Positions 9,219 to 17,608 of a stretch of 64,000 nucleotides of DNA are shown piece after piece; the stretch's first letter is position 1, and each line of letters starts with the position of its first letter. The position numbers were made by a program, and so were the translations under genes. The DNA is taken from positions 1-64,000 of the forward strand of contig CAZJVA010000003.1 in the NCBI GenBank assembly GCA_964549625.1. Direction: 5' to 3'. The DNA comes from UBA12474 sp964549625. Lineage in GTDB: Bacteria > Babelota > Babeliae > Babelales > Babelaceae. The notes under the pieces were generated by a model. It was not told where the DNA came from, did no database searches, and saw nothing but the letters and a program-made list of their open reading frames with translations.

Positions 9219-10034
9219 ATGAAATATCACCCGAATCGTCCATATCCTAAGCTTGGTGGCGTATCTCTCAAGAAGCATCATGGCCAACATTTTTTGCGTA
9301 GTGATTCAGTAGTAGAGGACATGATCCGCCATGTTCAGCTCAAATCTCCTGCAAAGGTGTTGGAGATAGGTTGTGGAGATGGATTTCTGACGGGTGCGAT
9401 TTTACAGCAACCAGTTGACCGGCTTTGGGTTTTTGAAATTGATTCAGATTGGGCATCTGTCGTAAATAAAAAGTTTCCTGATGGGCGCCTGCATATTTTT
9501 GAAGAAAACTTTTTGGACGTTGATTTAGGACGGCTTGGATGTGAGGCTTCATGGACGGTGTTGGCTAATTTGCCGTATCAAGTTACTTTTCCAATTTTTC
9601 ATCGATTTCGTGACTTTGCACACGTTTTTCTTGAGGGTGTTGTGATGGTACAGGAGGAAGTAGCTCAAAAGCTTGTAGCGACAGGAGGGCGTTCCTTTGG
9701 CTTTGTTTCTCTTTATTTTCAGCATGTGTTTGAATTTAAATTGCTTGCAAAGGTTCCGCCGACAGTCTTTGTCCCTGCGCCTAAGGTAGATTCGCGACTT
9801 GTTCACTTTAAGCCTAAATCCATTCGTGATACACTGGCCAATGAATCAGAATTTTGGAAGTTTGTTCGCCGCTGCTTTTCTCAACCTCGTCGCACGATAA
9901 AAAATAATTTGCAGAATTTTCATTATGATATTGCATCGGTATCAGAAGACATTTTGTCTTTGCGTGGGCAGCAAATGAATATGGAGCAGTTGCAGCTTCT
10001 TTGGAAGCAGCTTGATGGCGGCCAAACAGTATAA
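9219..10034 (+). CDS. rsmA: 16S rRNA dimethyladenosine transferase
   Basis: RsmA (KsgA) dimethylates two adjacent adenines near the 3' end of 16S rRNA during small-subunit maturation. The 271-residue protein has the family opening KKHHGQHFL, the SAM-binding loop LEIGCGDG (residues 48-55), an acidic FEID motif, and the catalytic NLPY at residues 117-120. The C-terminal domain has VPPTVFVPAPKVDSRLV and FVRRCFSQPRRTIKNNL, typical of the family. It lies six bases after mreB and 20 before argS, in one operon. Confidence 0.95.
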   Translation: MKYHPNRPYPKLGGVSLKKHHGQHFLRSDSVVEDMIRHVQLKSPAKVLEIGCGDGFLTGAILQQPVDRLWVFEIDSDWASVVNKKFPDGRLHIFEENFLDVDLGRLGCEASWTVLANLPYQVTFPIFHRFRDFAHVFLEGVVMVQEEVAQKLVATGGRSFGFVSLYFQHVFEFKLLAKVPPTVFVPAPKVDSRLVHFKPKSIRDTLANESEFWKFVRRCFSQPRRTIKNNLQNFHYDIASVSEDILSLRGQQMNMEQLQLLWKQLDGGQTV

Positions 10035-10054
10035 ATGTAAGAAGGAAAATTGGC

Positions 10055-11722
10055 ATGATAACACCATTTGATATGCTTTCAGCGCGTTTTTTAGGCTTTT
10101 TGCAAAAGCGTTTTTCTCTTGATGCTGCGGTGATGGAGAATATTGCAATTGTTCTTCAGGAGGATGTGCGCAAAAGTGAATTTGGTGATATGTCGTGCAA
10201 TGCAGCTATGGTCTTGGCTCGAAAATTAGCTAAAGCTCCTCGTGTTATTGCGGATGAAATTGTTTCTAATTTTTCTGACGAGTTAGTTGAGCGTATCGAA
10301 ATAGCAGGTCCAGGTTTTTTAAACTTTTTTTTGACCGATGCTTGTTTTGCCCGCGAGGCTCAGTTATACGCGATAGATGTTGCGGCCGCTCTCTCTCCTG
10401 CACCCTCGTACCAGCGACGCGAGTTTTCTGTTGAGTTTGTGAGTGCGAATCCTACAGGTCCGCTTCATATTGGCCATGGACGAGGTGGTATTATTGGGGA
10501 TGTTCTGGGAAATGTCTTGCGTTTTCTTGGTAATCGGGTTGTTAAAGAGTTTTATGTCAATGATGCCGGGAAGCAGATAAATACCCTTGGGCTCTCTTTG
10601 ATGGTGCGGTGTCGACAGGTGTTGGGCGAAGCGGTTGAGTTGCCAGAAGAGGCGTATCATGGGGAATATTTGCGTGATATGGCGCTCGAAATGGTGGCGG
10701 CGGCTCCCGATGTTGTTCGTAGTGCACTTGAAAAGCAGGATGTTTGCTACTTTTCTGAGTATGCTTATCATCGGCTTCGCGAAGAGCAAGAAGAGACATT
10801 GTCGGAGTATAAAATTGCCTTTGATGTTTGGTTTTCTGAACGGACGCTGCATGCCTCTGGCGCTGTTTCTAGTGCAATTAACAAGCTTATTGAGCGTGGA
10901 CATACATATGAGCATGAGGGAGCGCTTTGGTTTCGATCGACTACGTTTGGGGATGATAAAGATCGTGTGTTATGTCGGGCAAATGGTGAGTATACGTATG
11001 TAGCTGCCGATGTTGCTTATATGCTCGACAAGTTGGAGCGTGGGGCAGAACAGTTGATTATGGTGCTTGGTCAGGATCATCATAGCTATGTTGTTCGCCT
11101 TAAGGGTATTTTGCAAGCACTTGGTTATCGGCCCGAACAGCTTGATGTGATCTTGTATCAGTTGGTAACGGTTAAAGAGGATGGTGAGGTTATGCGCTTG
11201 TCTAAGCGGGCAGGACGCATTGTTTCGCTTCAGGATATTATTGATACAGTTGGTTCTGATGTGGCGCGTTTTTTCTATCTCAATCGCAAGGCTGATGCCC
11301 ATTTAGATTTTGATTTGGCCCTTGCGTTGCGTCGTACTGATGAAAACCCTGTGTTTTATCTGCAGTATGCATATGTAAGAACAGGAAGCATTTTAGAGCG
11401 TGCGCAAAACACCCCCGAAATTGCCTCGTTTTCACCTCAAGATTTGTGTGGGTTTGACTTAGAAGAAAAGGCGTTGTTGCGCAAGATATTTGCACTTAAA
11501 ACAATGTTGTTGAGTATTTCTTGTAATTATCAGGCACACCTTTTGACTTATTATGTGCTTGAGTTGGCACAGCAGTTTCATGCTTTTTATGCGGTGCATC
11601 GAGTTATAGAGCTAGAATCGATTGAACAGACTAAGCGGCGTTTGGCGCTTGTGGCATTGGTTCGTTCGACGTTAGCGGCTTGCTTTGATCTTCTTGGAAT
11701 TGGCAAGCCACAGCAGATGTAG
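10055..11722 (+). CDS. argS: Arginyl-tRNA synthetase
   Basis: A 555-residue class I synthetase that charges tRNA-Arg. It has the ArgS-specific N-terminal Add-1 domain, then ANPTGPLHIGHGRGG (residues 131-145, HIGH at 138-141), FYVNDAGKQI, GQDHHSYVVRLKGIL, and the KMSKS-equivalent MRLSKRAGRIV. The anticodon-binding helical domain ends with TLAACFDLLGI, typical of ArgS. It closes the mreB-rsmA-argS operon. A terminator hairpin for it sits inside the 3' end of the convergent gene. Confidence 0.97.
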   Translation: MITPFDMLSARFLGFLQKRFSLDAAVMENIAIVLQEDVRKSEFGDMSCNAAMVLARKLAKAPRVIADEIVSNFSDELVERIEIAGPGFLNFFLTDACFAREAQLYAIDVAAALSPAPSYQRREFSVEFVSANPTGPLHIGHGRGGIIGDVLGNVLRFLGNRVVKEFYVNDAGKQINTLGLSLMVRCRQVLGEAVELPEEAYHGEYLRDMALEMVAAAPDVVRSALEKQDVCYFSEYAYHRLREEQEETLSEYKIAFDVWFSERTLHASGAVSSAINKLIERGHTYEHEGALWFRSTTFGDDKDRVLCRANGEYTYVAADVAYMLDKLERGAEQLIMVLGQDHHSYVVRLKGILQALGYRPEQLDVILYQLVTVKEDGEVMRLSKRAGRIVSLQDIIDTVGSDVARFFYLNRKADAHLDFDLALALRRTDENPVFYLQYAYVRTGSILERAQNTPEIASFSPQDLCGFDLEEKALLRKIFALKTMLLSISCNYQAHLLTYYVLELAQQFHAFYAVHRVIELESIEQTKRRLALVALVRSTLAACFDLLGIGKPQQM

Positions 11723-11744
11723 GTGCGAGTAACTTTTTAATTTC

Positions 11745-12779
11745 TTATTCATGGTCTTCTTCTAGCGGTATTATGATGCCGCTAGAAGTCTTTTGATTTA
11801 ATTTTTTGATTAGCGATATCCCGTAGTTTTTTTGGTTTCCTGTGATGAGATATGTGATAAGGTTGAAAAGGCGGGTTATGCTGTCTTCTCTTCGGGCAGG
11901 AATGTAGGTGAGATTAGACTTTGCATATGCTTCGTAAACAATTTTTTCTTCAGGGCTTAAGGCGATGTTCTCTGAAAGGTTCATGACATAGGTTTTTTCG
12001 TCGAAGTATAGGCGCTTTTTGGCTTCTGTTATTTTTTGACGAAGTCTAGGGTCATAAAATGCCGTTAATGGTTGCTGAGAAATCCATGTAACTACCTTAT
12101 GTGTGGCCAAAATCCAAATAAAGTTTTCGGGTAAAAGAAGTATTTTTGCAAGCCTAAGCAGGTCTTGAAAAATCTTTTTTTTATTACCCATATTTTCTTG
12201 CTTTATATTTTGAAGCTTTTCAAAAAAAAGCTCGCTAGAGGTTTGTGTATTAAGCGAGAGTAGGTGTTCGATTTGTGTAAGTAGATATGCTCGGTAAAAG
12301 CTTGAGTGCTGAGGTGTAAGCAATGAGACAAGTTCTATGGTTGTTGAGTTGATTTCTGATCCTTGGAGTTCTTCGCGAAAATTTTTTAGGTATTGCGAAT
12401 TTTTTTCGATGCAGGAAAAGTTTGTTGGGAGACTACAGTTTTTTATCGCATCTTCGGGGAGCTTTAAATTAATAGCGAGTTTTTTTGTTGCATTGAGTAG
12501 TTTGGCGGCCTTGCTTTCGTCTGGTTCTAAACATTTGACAATTGCAAGTAATTTTGCAGTAAAATCGTTATTTTTTGGGAGGCTAAGGATTGCTTCAAGT
12601 AGATTGAGCGATTTCATTTGCTGCTTTGAGTACGCGTGGTACAGAAGGCTATTGAGTCCAGTATTTAAGTTTGGTGCGGATTGAAGCCGCTCTGAGAATT
12701 TGCTTGTTAGGGGCCAACGAAGCTCACTTGCCACAACTGCTTGCGTCAGTATTACGGCAATAAAGATGATTTTTTTCAT
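11745..12779 (-). CDS. Secreted helical protein of unknown function
   Basis: I do not recognise this 344-residue protein. A clear signal peptide (MKKIIFIAVILTQAVVAS) precedes a mostly alpha-helical mature region with repeated short Leu-rich helices (such as KSLNLLEAILSL, FQDLLRLAKILLLP, ITRLFNLITYLITG) and a few Cys residues (about 83, 114 and 122). It resembles in style the other secreted helical proteins encoded on this strand between 12 and 28 kb. It has its own TTGACA promoter. Export past the inner membrane is a safe inference; function is not. Confidence 0.7.
   Translation of the reverse strand: MKKIIFIAVILTQAVVASELRWPLTSKFSERLQSAPNLNTGLNSLLYHAYSKQQMKSLNLLEAILSLPKNNDFTAKLLAIVKCLEPDESKAAKLLNATKKLAINLKLPEDAIKNCSLPTNFSCIEKNSQYLKNFREELQGSEINSTTIELVSLLTPQHSSFYRAYLLTQIEHLLSLNTQTSSELFFEKLQNIKQENMGNKKKIFQDLLRLAKILLLPENFIWILATHKVVTWISQQPLTAFYDPRLRQKITEAKKRLYFDEKTYVMNLSENIALSPEEKIVYEAYAKSNLTYIPARREDSITRLFNLITYLITGNQKNYGISLIKKLNQKTSSGIIIPLEEDHE
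11759..11794 (+). terminator. Rho-independent terminator of argS, embedded in the convergent gene
   Basis: A perfect 10-bp stem (CTTCTAGCGG at 11759-11768 with CCGCTAGAAG at 11779-11788) and a 10-base loop are followed by TCTTTT on the plus strand. The bases also code, on the minus strand, for the last residues of the convergent secreted protein (SSGIIIPLEE). Confidence 0.8.
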
Positions 12780-12829
12780 AAGTTTTTGATCTGTAAAAGT
12801 GTTTTTTATTTAAAATATTTATAAGAAAC

Positions 12830-12857
12830 AGCGTATTGATGGGTGGGGCTTTGTCAA
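12830..12857 (-). promoter_or_regulatory. Promoter for the secreted protein at 11745-12779
   Basis: On the minus strand, TTGACA (12852-12857) is followed after 16 bases by TACGCT (12830-12835). The transcript would have a leader of roughly 45 bases before the ATG at 12779. Confidence 0.6.
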
Positions 12858-12894
12858 GTCCTGTTTGTTGTAAGCGAAGCGATTGGGGGGTATT

Positions 12895-12920
12895 GGTGGA
12901 GATACCGGGATATCTCCACC
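12895..12920 (-). terminator. Perfect hairpin after the frameshifted secreted-protein gene
   Basis: GGTGGAGATA (12895-12904) pairs perfectly with TATCTCCACC (12911-12920) across a six-base loop, 13 bases beyond the stop codon at 12933. There is no T-run on the minus strand, so it may stabilise or process the mRNA end rather than act as a classical terminator. Confidence 0.45.
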
Positions 12921-12932
12921 GGCAGGTATATA

Positions 12933-14429
12933 TTATTTAGTTGCTTCTTTTATGGCTGCAATAAGGCGTTTTGCTGAGCTTGGTCGCGCAAGTTCTTCGC
13001 CTTGGGCTTTGTTTACGATCTCAAGAATAGTAGCCGCCGTTTGATTGTCGAGTAATGCGGTATTAGCAAGAGCATACGTAGCTTCGGCGAGAAGGATGAA
13101 TGCGCGGCGTCTTGTTTTCTCATCACGTTCAGGTGTATTGATTATTTCTGTTGCTATTTTCAGGGCTCTTTGCGCGATGGCTTCCTGTTCAAAACTTTCG
13201 TCTTCCAAGTTTTGTAGTTCTTTGGTTATTAGCTTATTTACCTCATTATCACTTAACAAGGTTGTTATTTCTTTATTGTATGTTTGGTGCTGTGGTTGAA
13301 GCGATTTTATTTGGGGTATGAAAGTTTTTTCATCATCATCTTCTTCTTCTTCTTGGATTTGGGCGCTTGCAGCTTTTATTAGTGGCTCTGGCATCTGTTC
13401 GCGATTTTGAGCTTCTTTAATTCGTGCCTTTATTGGGGATGTTCCGATGTGTTTGTTTTCTGAAAAGATATAGGTGAGCGCTTTTAGATTTTCATGTTCC
13501 TGGTTGATGTTGGGCAAGGAAATTATTTGTTCTGCGAGTGGTTTTATTTGCTTGTCAATTTTGGCAAGCGTTTGAAGAGACAGTTGTTGGTCTTTGTGTA
13601 AGAGGTCGAAAAGAATGATGCTTGGTAATGTGAGCAAGATTTTTTTTGGGCGCATGTTTTTCTTGATCATTTCAACGCTTTGGTGAAGATATGTTTCAAT
13701 TATTGGTAGGAGCGCCCGCGCAAAAAGTTCTTGGTTTTCTAGAATTAGTCGGCTTTTTTCATGTCTGTTGTTTAAGAAAAACTCTTCTAATGGTGTGGGA
13801 TCGAGGCTGATTGGTTGGGAAGCAAACAATATGGCAAGTTCGTTAAAAATGTTAGTAGTAAAAGCTTTGGATAAATTTAAATTTTGTGCCAGTAATAGAC
13901 GGGTAAGTATCAACTGGCGCCATAGCCACCAGTCAGCTTGTTGAGGCAATATGTCCATTCGTGCTTCTTCTTTATATTTTTTGTTAATAATCTTAAACAA
14001 TTCTTCTACTACTAAATCGATGTTTGCAATCTTTTGTTCGGGGTTGTATTTGGCGGATTGAAGTTCGTATATGTGTATACGACCTAAAGATTCCCATACA
14101 TTTGCAAGTGTTGATTTGGTTAGGTCTTGCAGAGGTATTCCTGCCAGCGCTATTTGGAAAAAATTGATAATAGCTTGCCTGTTTGCTAGCTTGAGAAGTG
14201 GAAATTCTGCAAATTGATAGCTTGCAGTGATATTTTGTATGAGCTCTTGAAAGGCCTGAGAGCGCTCTTGTTTGTTTAAACCTTGGATTCGTTCTTCGAT
14301 TTTTTCTAATTCTTCAATAAAAGCATCGCCTTTTAAATCATCTTGTTCGATAGTCGAAGCTTGTTTTAGGAGGCGGACGTAATCGTCCGCAATGTCCTCT
14401 ATGATTTCTTGTATATCGGCCTTGGCCAA
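12933..14429 (-). CDS. Large C-terminal fragment of the frameshifted secreted protein
   Basis: 498 codons from a TTG; the frame is open about 43 codons further upstream. Mostly alpha-helical, with an acidic run (EEEEDDDEKTF) and a helical C-terminal part reminiscent of repeat scaffolds (RRAFILLAEATYALANTALL). I recognise no family. Without the upstream signal peptide it would remain cytoplasmic, which is unlike its secreted neighbours and supports the view that it is the body of an interrupted gene. Confidence 0.6.
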   Translation of the reverse strand: MAKADIQEIIEDIADDYVRLLKQASTIEQDDLKGDAFIEELEKIEERIQGLNKQERSQAFQELIQNITASYQFAEFPLLKLANRQAIINFFQIALAGIPLQDLTKSTLANVWESLGRIHIYELQSAKYNPEQKIANIDLVVEELFKIINKKYKEEARMDILPQQADWWLWRQLILTRLLLAQNLNLSKAFTTNIFNELAILFASQPISLDPTPLEEFFLNNRHEKSRLILENQELFARALLPIIETYLHQSVEMIKKNMRPKKILLTLPSIILFDLLHKDQQLSLQTLAKIDKQIKPLAEQIISLPNINQEHENLKALTYIFSENKHIGTSPIKARIKEAQNREQMPEPLIKAASAQIQEEEEDDDEKTFIPQIKSLQPQHQTYNKEITTLLSDNEVNKLITKELQNLEDESFEQEAIAQRALKIATEIINTPERDEKTRRRAFILLAEATYALANTALLDNQTAATILEIVNKAQGEELARPSSAKRLIAAIKEATK

Positions 14430-14488
14430 TATTTCTTTTTGTTTTTTCGGGATAGAATAGACGGCTTGTGGTATTATTTCTTTTTTTG

Positions 14489-14884
14489 CTACATGGGCTT
14501 GTTTTTTGGGTTGTTTTTTTGTTGTGCCGCTGGTCTAATGGTTACAGAAGGCGCCTCTAGCTTTTCCTGAATTGTTGCGATTGCCAATTGCCACATCATG
14601 TGTTTTTTTACTTCGTCCTCATGATTGATTAGTAAGTTTTTGATTGCTTTGCCGATACGTTCTTTTTGGTCTTCTTGAATCTTGGGATTATTGATAATTT
14701 CTGTGAGAAGATCTAGTGCTTTGAGTGTGAAAATGCGAGCGAATTCTTCATTGTTAGCTAAAAAAATCTTTTCGGCTAAGGTCATGCTGTGGTCAATTTC
14801 ATGTTTTTTCATCTGTTGAGTTTCTGCAAGACCTATGGTCTCAAAGATTGTTTCCGCTAAAAATTGCTTCTCCTGCGGGCTCAA
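14489..14884 (-). CDS. Middle fragment of the frameshifted secreted protein
   Basis: 131 codons opening only at a TTG with no ribosome-binding site of its own. The sequence is helical and charged (QQMKKHEIDHSMTLAEKIFLANNEEFARIFTLK), followed by a low-complexity Gln/Asn/Lys tail that is probably an artefact of reading past the second A-tract in the wrong frame. In the restored frame this tail would continue as QQKKQPKKQAHVAKKE into the long downstream frame. Function unknown. Confidence 0.5.
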   Translation of the reverse strand: MSPQEKQFLAETIFETIGLAETQQMKKHEIDHSMTLAEKIFLANNEEFARIFTLKALDLLTEIINNPKIQEDQKERIGKAIKNLLINHEDEVKKHMMWQLAIATIQEKLEAPSVTIRPAAQQKNNPKNKPM

Positions 14885-14991
14885 GACATTTTTTCTAGCA
14901 TTCTAAGCGCAGGCTGGATATTGGCTGCTGTAGCTAAGTATGGAGCGAAAAAAATCCCTAACAGAGCAAGCAAAAATAACTGTTTTTTCAT
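14881..14991 (-). CDS. Signal-peptide fragment of the frameshifted gene
   Basis: A 36-codon reading frame too short for normal gene finding. It starts at an ATG (14991) 8-9 bases after AAGGAAG and encodes a typical Sec signal peptide, cleaved near LATA-AN, then QPALRMLEKMS and TGA. Its TGA overlaps the start region of the next frame. By itself it would yield only a secreted peptide of about a dozen residues. It is best read as the true 5' end of the interrupted gene. Confidence 0.55.
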   Translation of the reverse strand: MKKQLFLLALLGIFFAPYLATAANIQPALRMLEKMS

Positions 14992-15133
14992 GGTACTACT
15001 TCCTTTTAAAACCTATATTTATATTATAAAATAAAAAGCTGTTTCTTGGAAAGTAAAGTTTTTGATAGCAGGCGTGAACAGGTATGCGTTGTTATACAGG
15101 CAATTAGCATAATGCTTTACAGCGACGGTTGGT

Positions 15134-17533
15134 TTATGAGGGTTGGGTAAAGGACTTAAGAAGTGTTTGTGCTCGTTGCGTAATTTGTATGGGTAAGTTG
15201 GCTTGTCGTGCAACTTCGATACCAAAGCTTCCTTCGGCGCATCCTGGTTCTATTTTGTGTAAAAGTAATATGCCGTCTTCAGTTTGAATGCTGGCTGCGT
15301 GATAGGCTACAATGCCGGTATTTAATGTTGTTAGTGCTGTAAGTTCGTGAAAATGGGTGGCAAAAAGTACTTTGGCTTGTATCTGGGTATGGAGATACTC
15401 AAGGACTGCTTGCGCGATGGCGAGCCCATCGTATGTGCTCGTGCCACGTCCAACTTCATCAAGGATAACAATACTTTGCGCTGTGCTGTGATTACAAATT
15501 GTTGCTGTTTCTTCCATTTCAACTAAGAAGGTGCTTTTGCCTTCTGTTACGTTGTCTGAAGCTCCAATGCGTGTAAAGATGCGGTCCGTGAGGGGTATTT
15601 CTGCATAACTTGCGGGTACAAATGAACCTATGTGTGTGAGTAATACTATGAGGGCGACCTGGCGTAAATATGTTGATTTGCCCCCCATGTTGGGACCTGT
15701 AATTACCCAGGTTCGCGCATCGGGTGTAAGTGCGGTATTGTTCGGTACAAATTCTGAACCAAGGTATGAAGCGACAACGGGATGCTTCCCTTGGCTGATA
15801 TGTAATGGCCCTGATTCTCGAACTGTCGGTTTAACCCAATTATGATTCGCGGCACAACGCGTGAGACCGATTAGCGCGTCAAGCAGTGCAAGCTGTTGAC
15901 CCGTTCGCCTCAGGTGTGGACCAAATGAAATAACATACGCCATTAGTTCTTCAAATAGTTTTACATCAAGCTTTTGTGCAGTTTCTTCTGCAGTTTTAAT
16001 TTGATATTCAAGTTTTTGCAATTCAGGCGTGGTATAGCGTGTTGCGTTAACCAGGGTCTGGAGCTTGATGTAATGCTCGGGAGCACTTGGTGATTGTGCT
16101 TTGGTTAGCTCAATCGTGTAGCCTTGAATACGATTGAATTTAACTTTTAAAGAATTGATACCCGTTGAGCTTTTTTCAGCGTTTTCAAAATCGACGAGTG
16201 CATTAGTGCCATAGAGGGCTTGGTCTCGGGCTTGATCAAGTTCATGATTATAGCCGGAACGAATGTGCCAGGTTGCATCAGAATCTTCACAGAGAGCTTG
16301 CTCAAGGTATTTGTGAAGGGGGGAAAAATCAAAGAGACTCGTTTGAATTTGTTCGAGAATTTTGATTTGAGTAAAATCTGAAAGTATTGCTTTAATTTTA
16401 GCTACCCCTGAAATAGCCTGTTTTAGGGAAACTAGGTCCTTGTGTTGACTGCGCTTTAAAAGAATGCGCCCGGTTATTCTTTCTAGGTCTCCAATTTGTT
16501 GCAGGCTCGAAAGTATTTCTTCGCGAACAAAAAGTTTGTCCTTGAGAATATCGATTGCTTCTTGTCGTTGGTTGATAATATGTTTTTTGCGTATCGGGCG
16601 TGCAAGCCATTTTTTGAGAAGGCGTGATCCCATGGCCGTTGCACATTGGTCTAGTAAGTAAAAAAGTGAACCTTCTTTTTTACCGGTATTACTTATAAAT
16701 AGTTCGAGGTTGCGTTGCGTTGCGCCATCGATGATTACGTAATCTTCGGGGCTATAGATAAAAAGCTGCGAGCAAAACGGAAGCGCTCGTTCTTGGTTTT
16801 GTTTTAAAAATCCGACCAAGAGGTTAAGAGAATCACGCATAGCGGGTGAATATAAAACCATAGCTTGGGTTTCTTGTGGATGACTTTTTAACCAATCAAG
16901 GAAAATTTGTTCATATGAAGTAGGGTCAAACCATGAAAGGACGTAGCCGCTTTGGAGTAGCTTTTTTGCAAAGCTAGAAGCTTCAAGAGTGGGATGAAGG
17001 ATTATTTCATCGGGGGAGAAGCGGGCGAGCTCTGCATCGAGGAGTACATCTTGCGTTCGATCAATGGTTGTTGCAAATATCTGGCCAGTCAAAAGTTCTG
17101 CAGCTGCAAGTCCAATGGTTTTGCCATCGGCCAGAGGTGCAAGTGCAATACAGTATGATGCCTTTTTATCATCAAGCATGCGCAGATCGGTTAGGGTGCC
17201 TGGAGTTAGTACTTGTGTTACCCCTCGTTCAACAACTTTTCCTGGGCGTGCTTCTTCCAATTGATCACAAAGGGCGACCTTAAAACCGCCTTTGATTAAC
17301 TTAAGTAAGTGGTGATCTACGGCGTGGACCGGAACGCCGCAAAGGGGGATGGGTTTGTTCTCAAATGTTCCGCGCTTTGTCAGTGCGATACCCAAAAAAG
17401 CGGAAGCTCTTTGGGCGTCATCAAAAAAGAGTTCATAAAAATCACCCACCTGAAAAAGCAGAAGCGTTTCTGGGTGCTCCTCTTTGATTTTAAAGTATTG
17501 TTGCAGAAGTGGAGAAATTTTTTTTGTTGCCAC
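15134..17533 (-). CDS. mutS: DNA mismatch repair protein MutS
   Basis: A 799-residue MutS. The mismatch-reading motif appears as QVGDFYELFFDDA near residue 28, followed by the connector and lever domains, then Walker A GPNMGGKST near residue 611. After that come EMEETATICNHST, Walker B VILDEVGRGTSTYDGLAIA, and ATHFHEL. It recognises mispaired bases and signals repair through MutL, which is not in this window. The start is GTG with no evident ribosome-binding site. The gene has its own promoter, whose -10 box lies inside an inverted repeat. Confidence 0.97.
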   Translation of the reverse strand: MATKKISPLLQQYFKIKEEHPETLLLFQVGDFYELFFDDAQRASAFLGIALTKRGTFENKPIPLCGVPVHAVDHHLLKLIKGGFKVALCDQLEEARPGKVVERGVTQVLTPGTLTDLRMLDDKKASYCIALAPLADGKTIGLAAAELLTGQIFATTIDRTQDVLLDAELARFSPDEIILHPTLEASSFAKKLLQSGYVLSWFDPTSYEQIFLDWLKSHPQETQAMVLYSPAMRDSLNLLVGFLKQNQERALPFCSQLFIYSPEDYVIIDGATQRNLELFISNTGKKEGSLFYLLDQCATAMGSRLLKKWLARPIRKKHIINQRQEAIDILKDKLFVREEILSSLQQIGDLERITGRILLKRSQHKDLVSLKQAISGVAKIKAILSDFTQIKILEQIQTSLFDFSPLHKYLEQALCEDSDATWHIRSGYNHELDQARDQALYGTNALVDFENAEKSSTGINSLKVKFNRIQGYTIELTKAQSPSAPEHYIKLQTLVNATRYTTPELQKLEYQIKTAEETAQKLDVKLFEELMAYVISFGPHLRRTGQQLALLDALIGLTRCAANHNWVKPTVRESGPLHISQGKHPVVASYLGSEFVPNNTALTPDARTWVITGPNMGGKSTYLRQVALIVLLTHIGSFVPASYAEIPLTDRIFTRIGASDNVTEGKSTFLVEMEETATICNHSTAQSIVILDEVGRGTSTYDGLAIAQAVLEYLHTQIQAKVLFATHFHELTALTTLNTGIVAYHAASIQTEDGILLLHKIEPGCAEGSFGIEVARQANLPIQITQRAQTLLKSFTQPS

Positions 17534-17574
17534 GGATACAGATCATGTTTTTGTACACCCTCAAGTCTTAGTTT

Positions 17575-17603
17575 AGTATAACAGAGACTTGAGGCTGCGT
17601 CAT
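17575..17603 (-). promoter_or_regulatory. mutS promoter overlapping an inverted repeat
   Basis: On the minus strand, ATGACG (17598-17603) precedes TATACT (17575-17580) by 17 bases. A 9-bp perfect inverted repeat, CTCAAGTCT (17560-17568) and AGACTTGAG (17585-17593), brackets the -10 box. It could be an operator, or the hairpin could end transcription of the upstream gene, whose stop is at 17609. Confidence 0.45.
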
Positions 17604-17608
17604 GGTTT

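Larger units (their letters stand above)
12933..14991 (-). pseudogene. Secreted helical protein gene interrupted by two frameshifts
   Basis: Three frames line up end to end as one gene. An ATG at 14991 with an AAGGAAG ribosome-binding site gives a signal peptide (MKKQLFLLALLGIFFAPYLATA) and stops at 14881. The next frame (14884-14489) has no start other than TTG, and the third (to 12933) also opens only at a TTG. One extra A in the A6 tract at 14889-14894, and one in the A7 tract at 14514-14520, would join everything into a 686-residue secreted protein. Either the gene is decaying, expression relies on slippage at A-tracts, or the assembly has two homopolymer errors. The reading pieces are listed separately. 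Confidence 0.65.
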
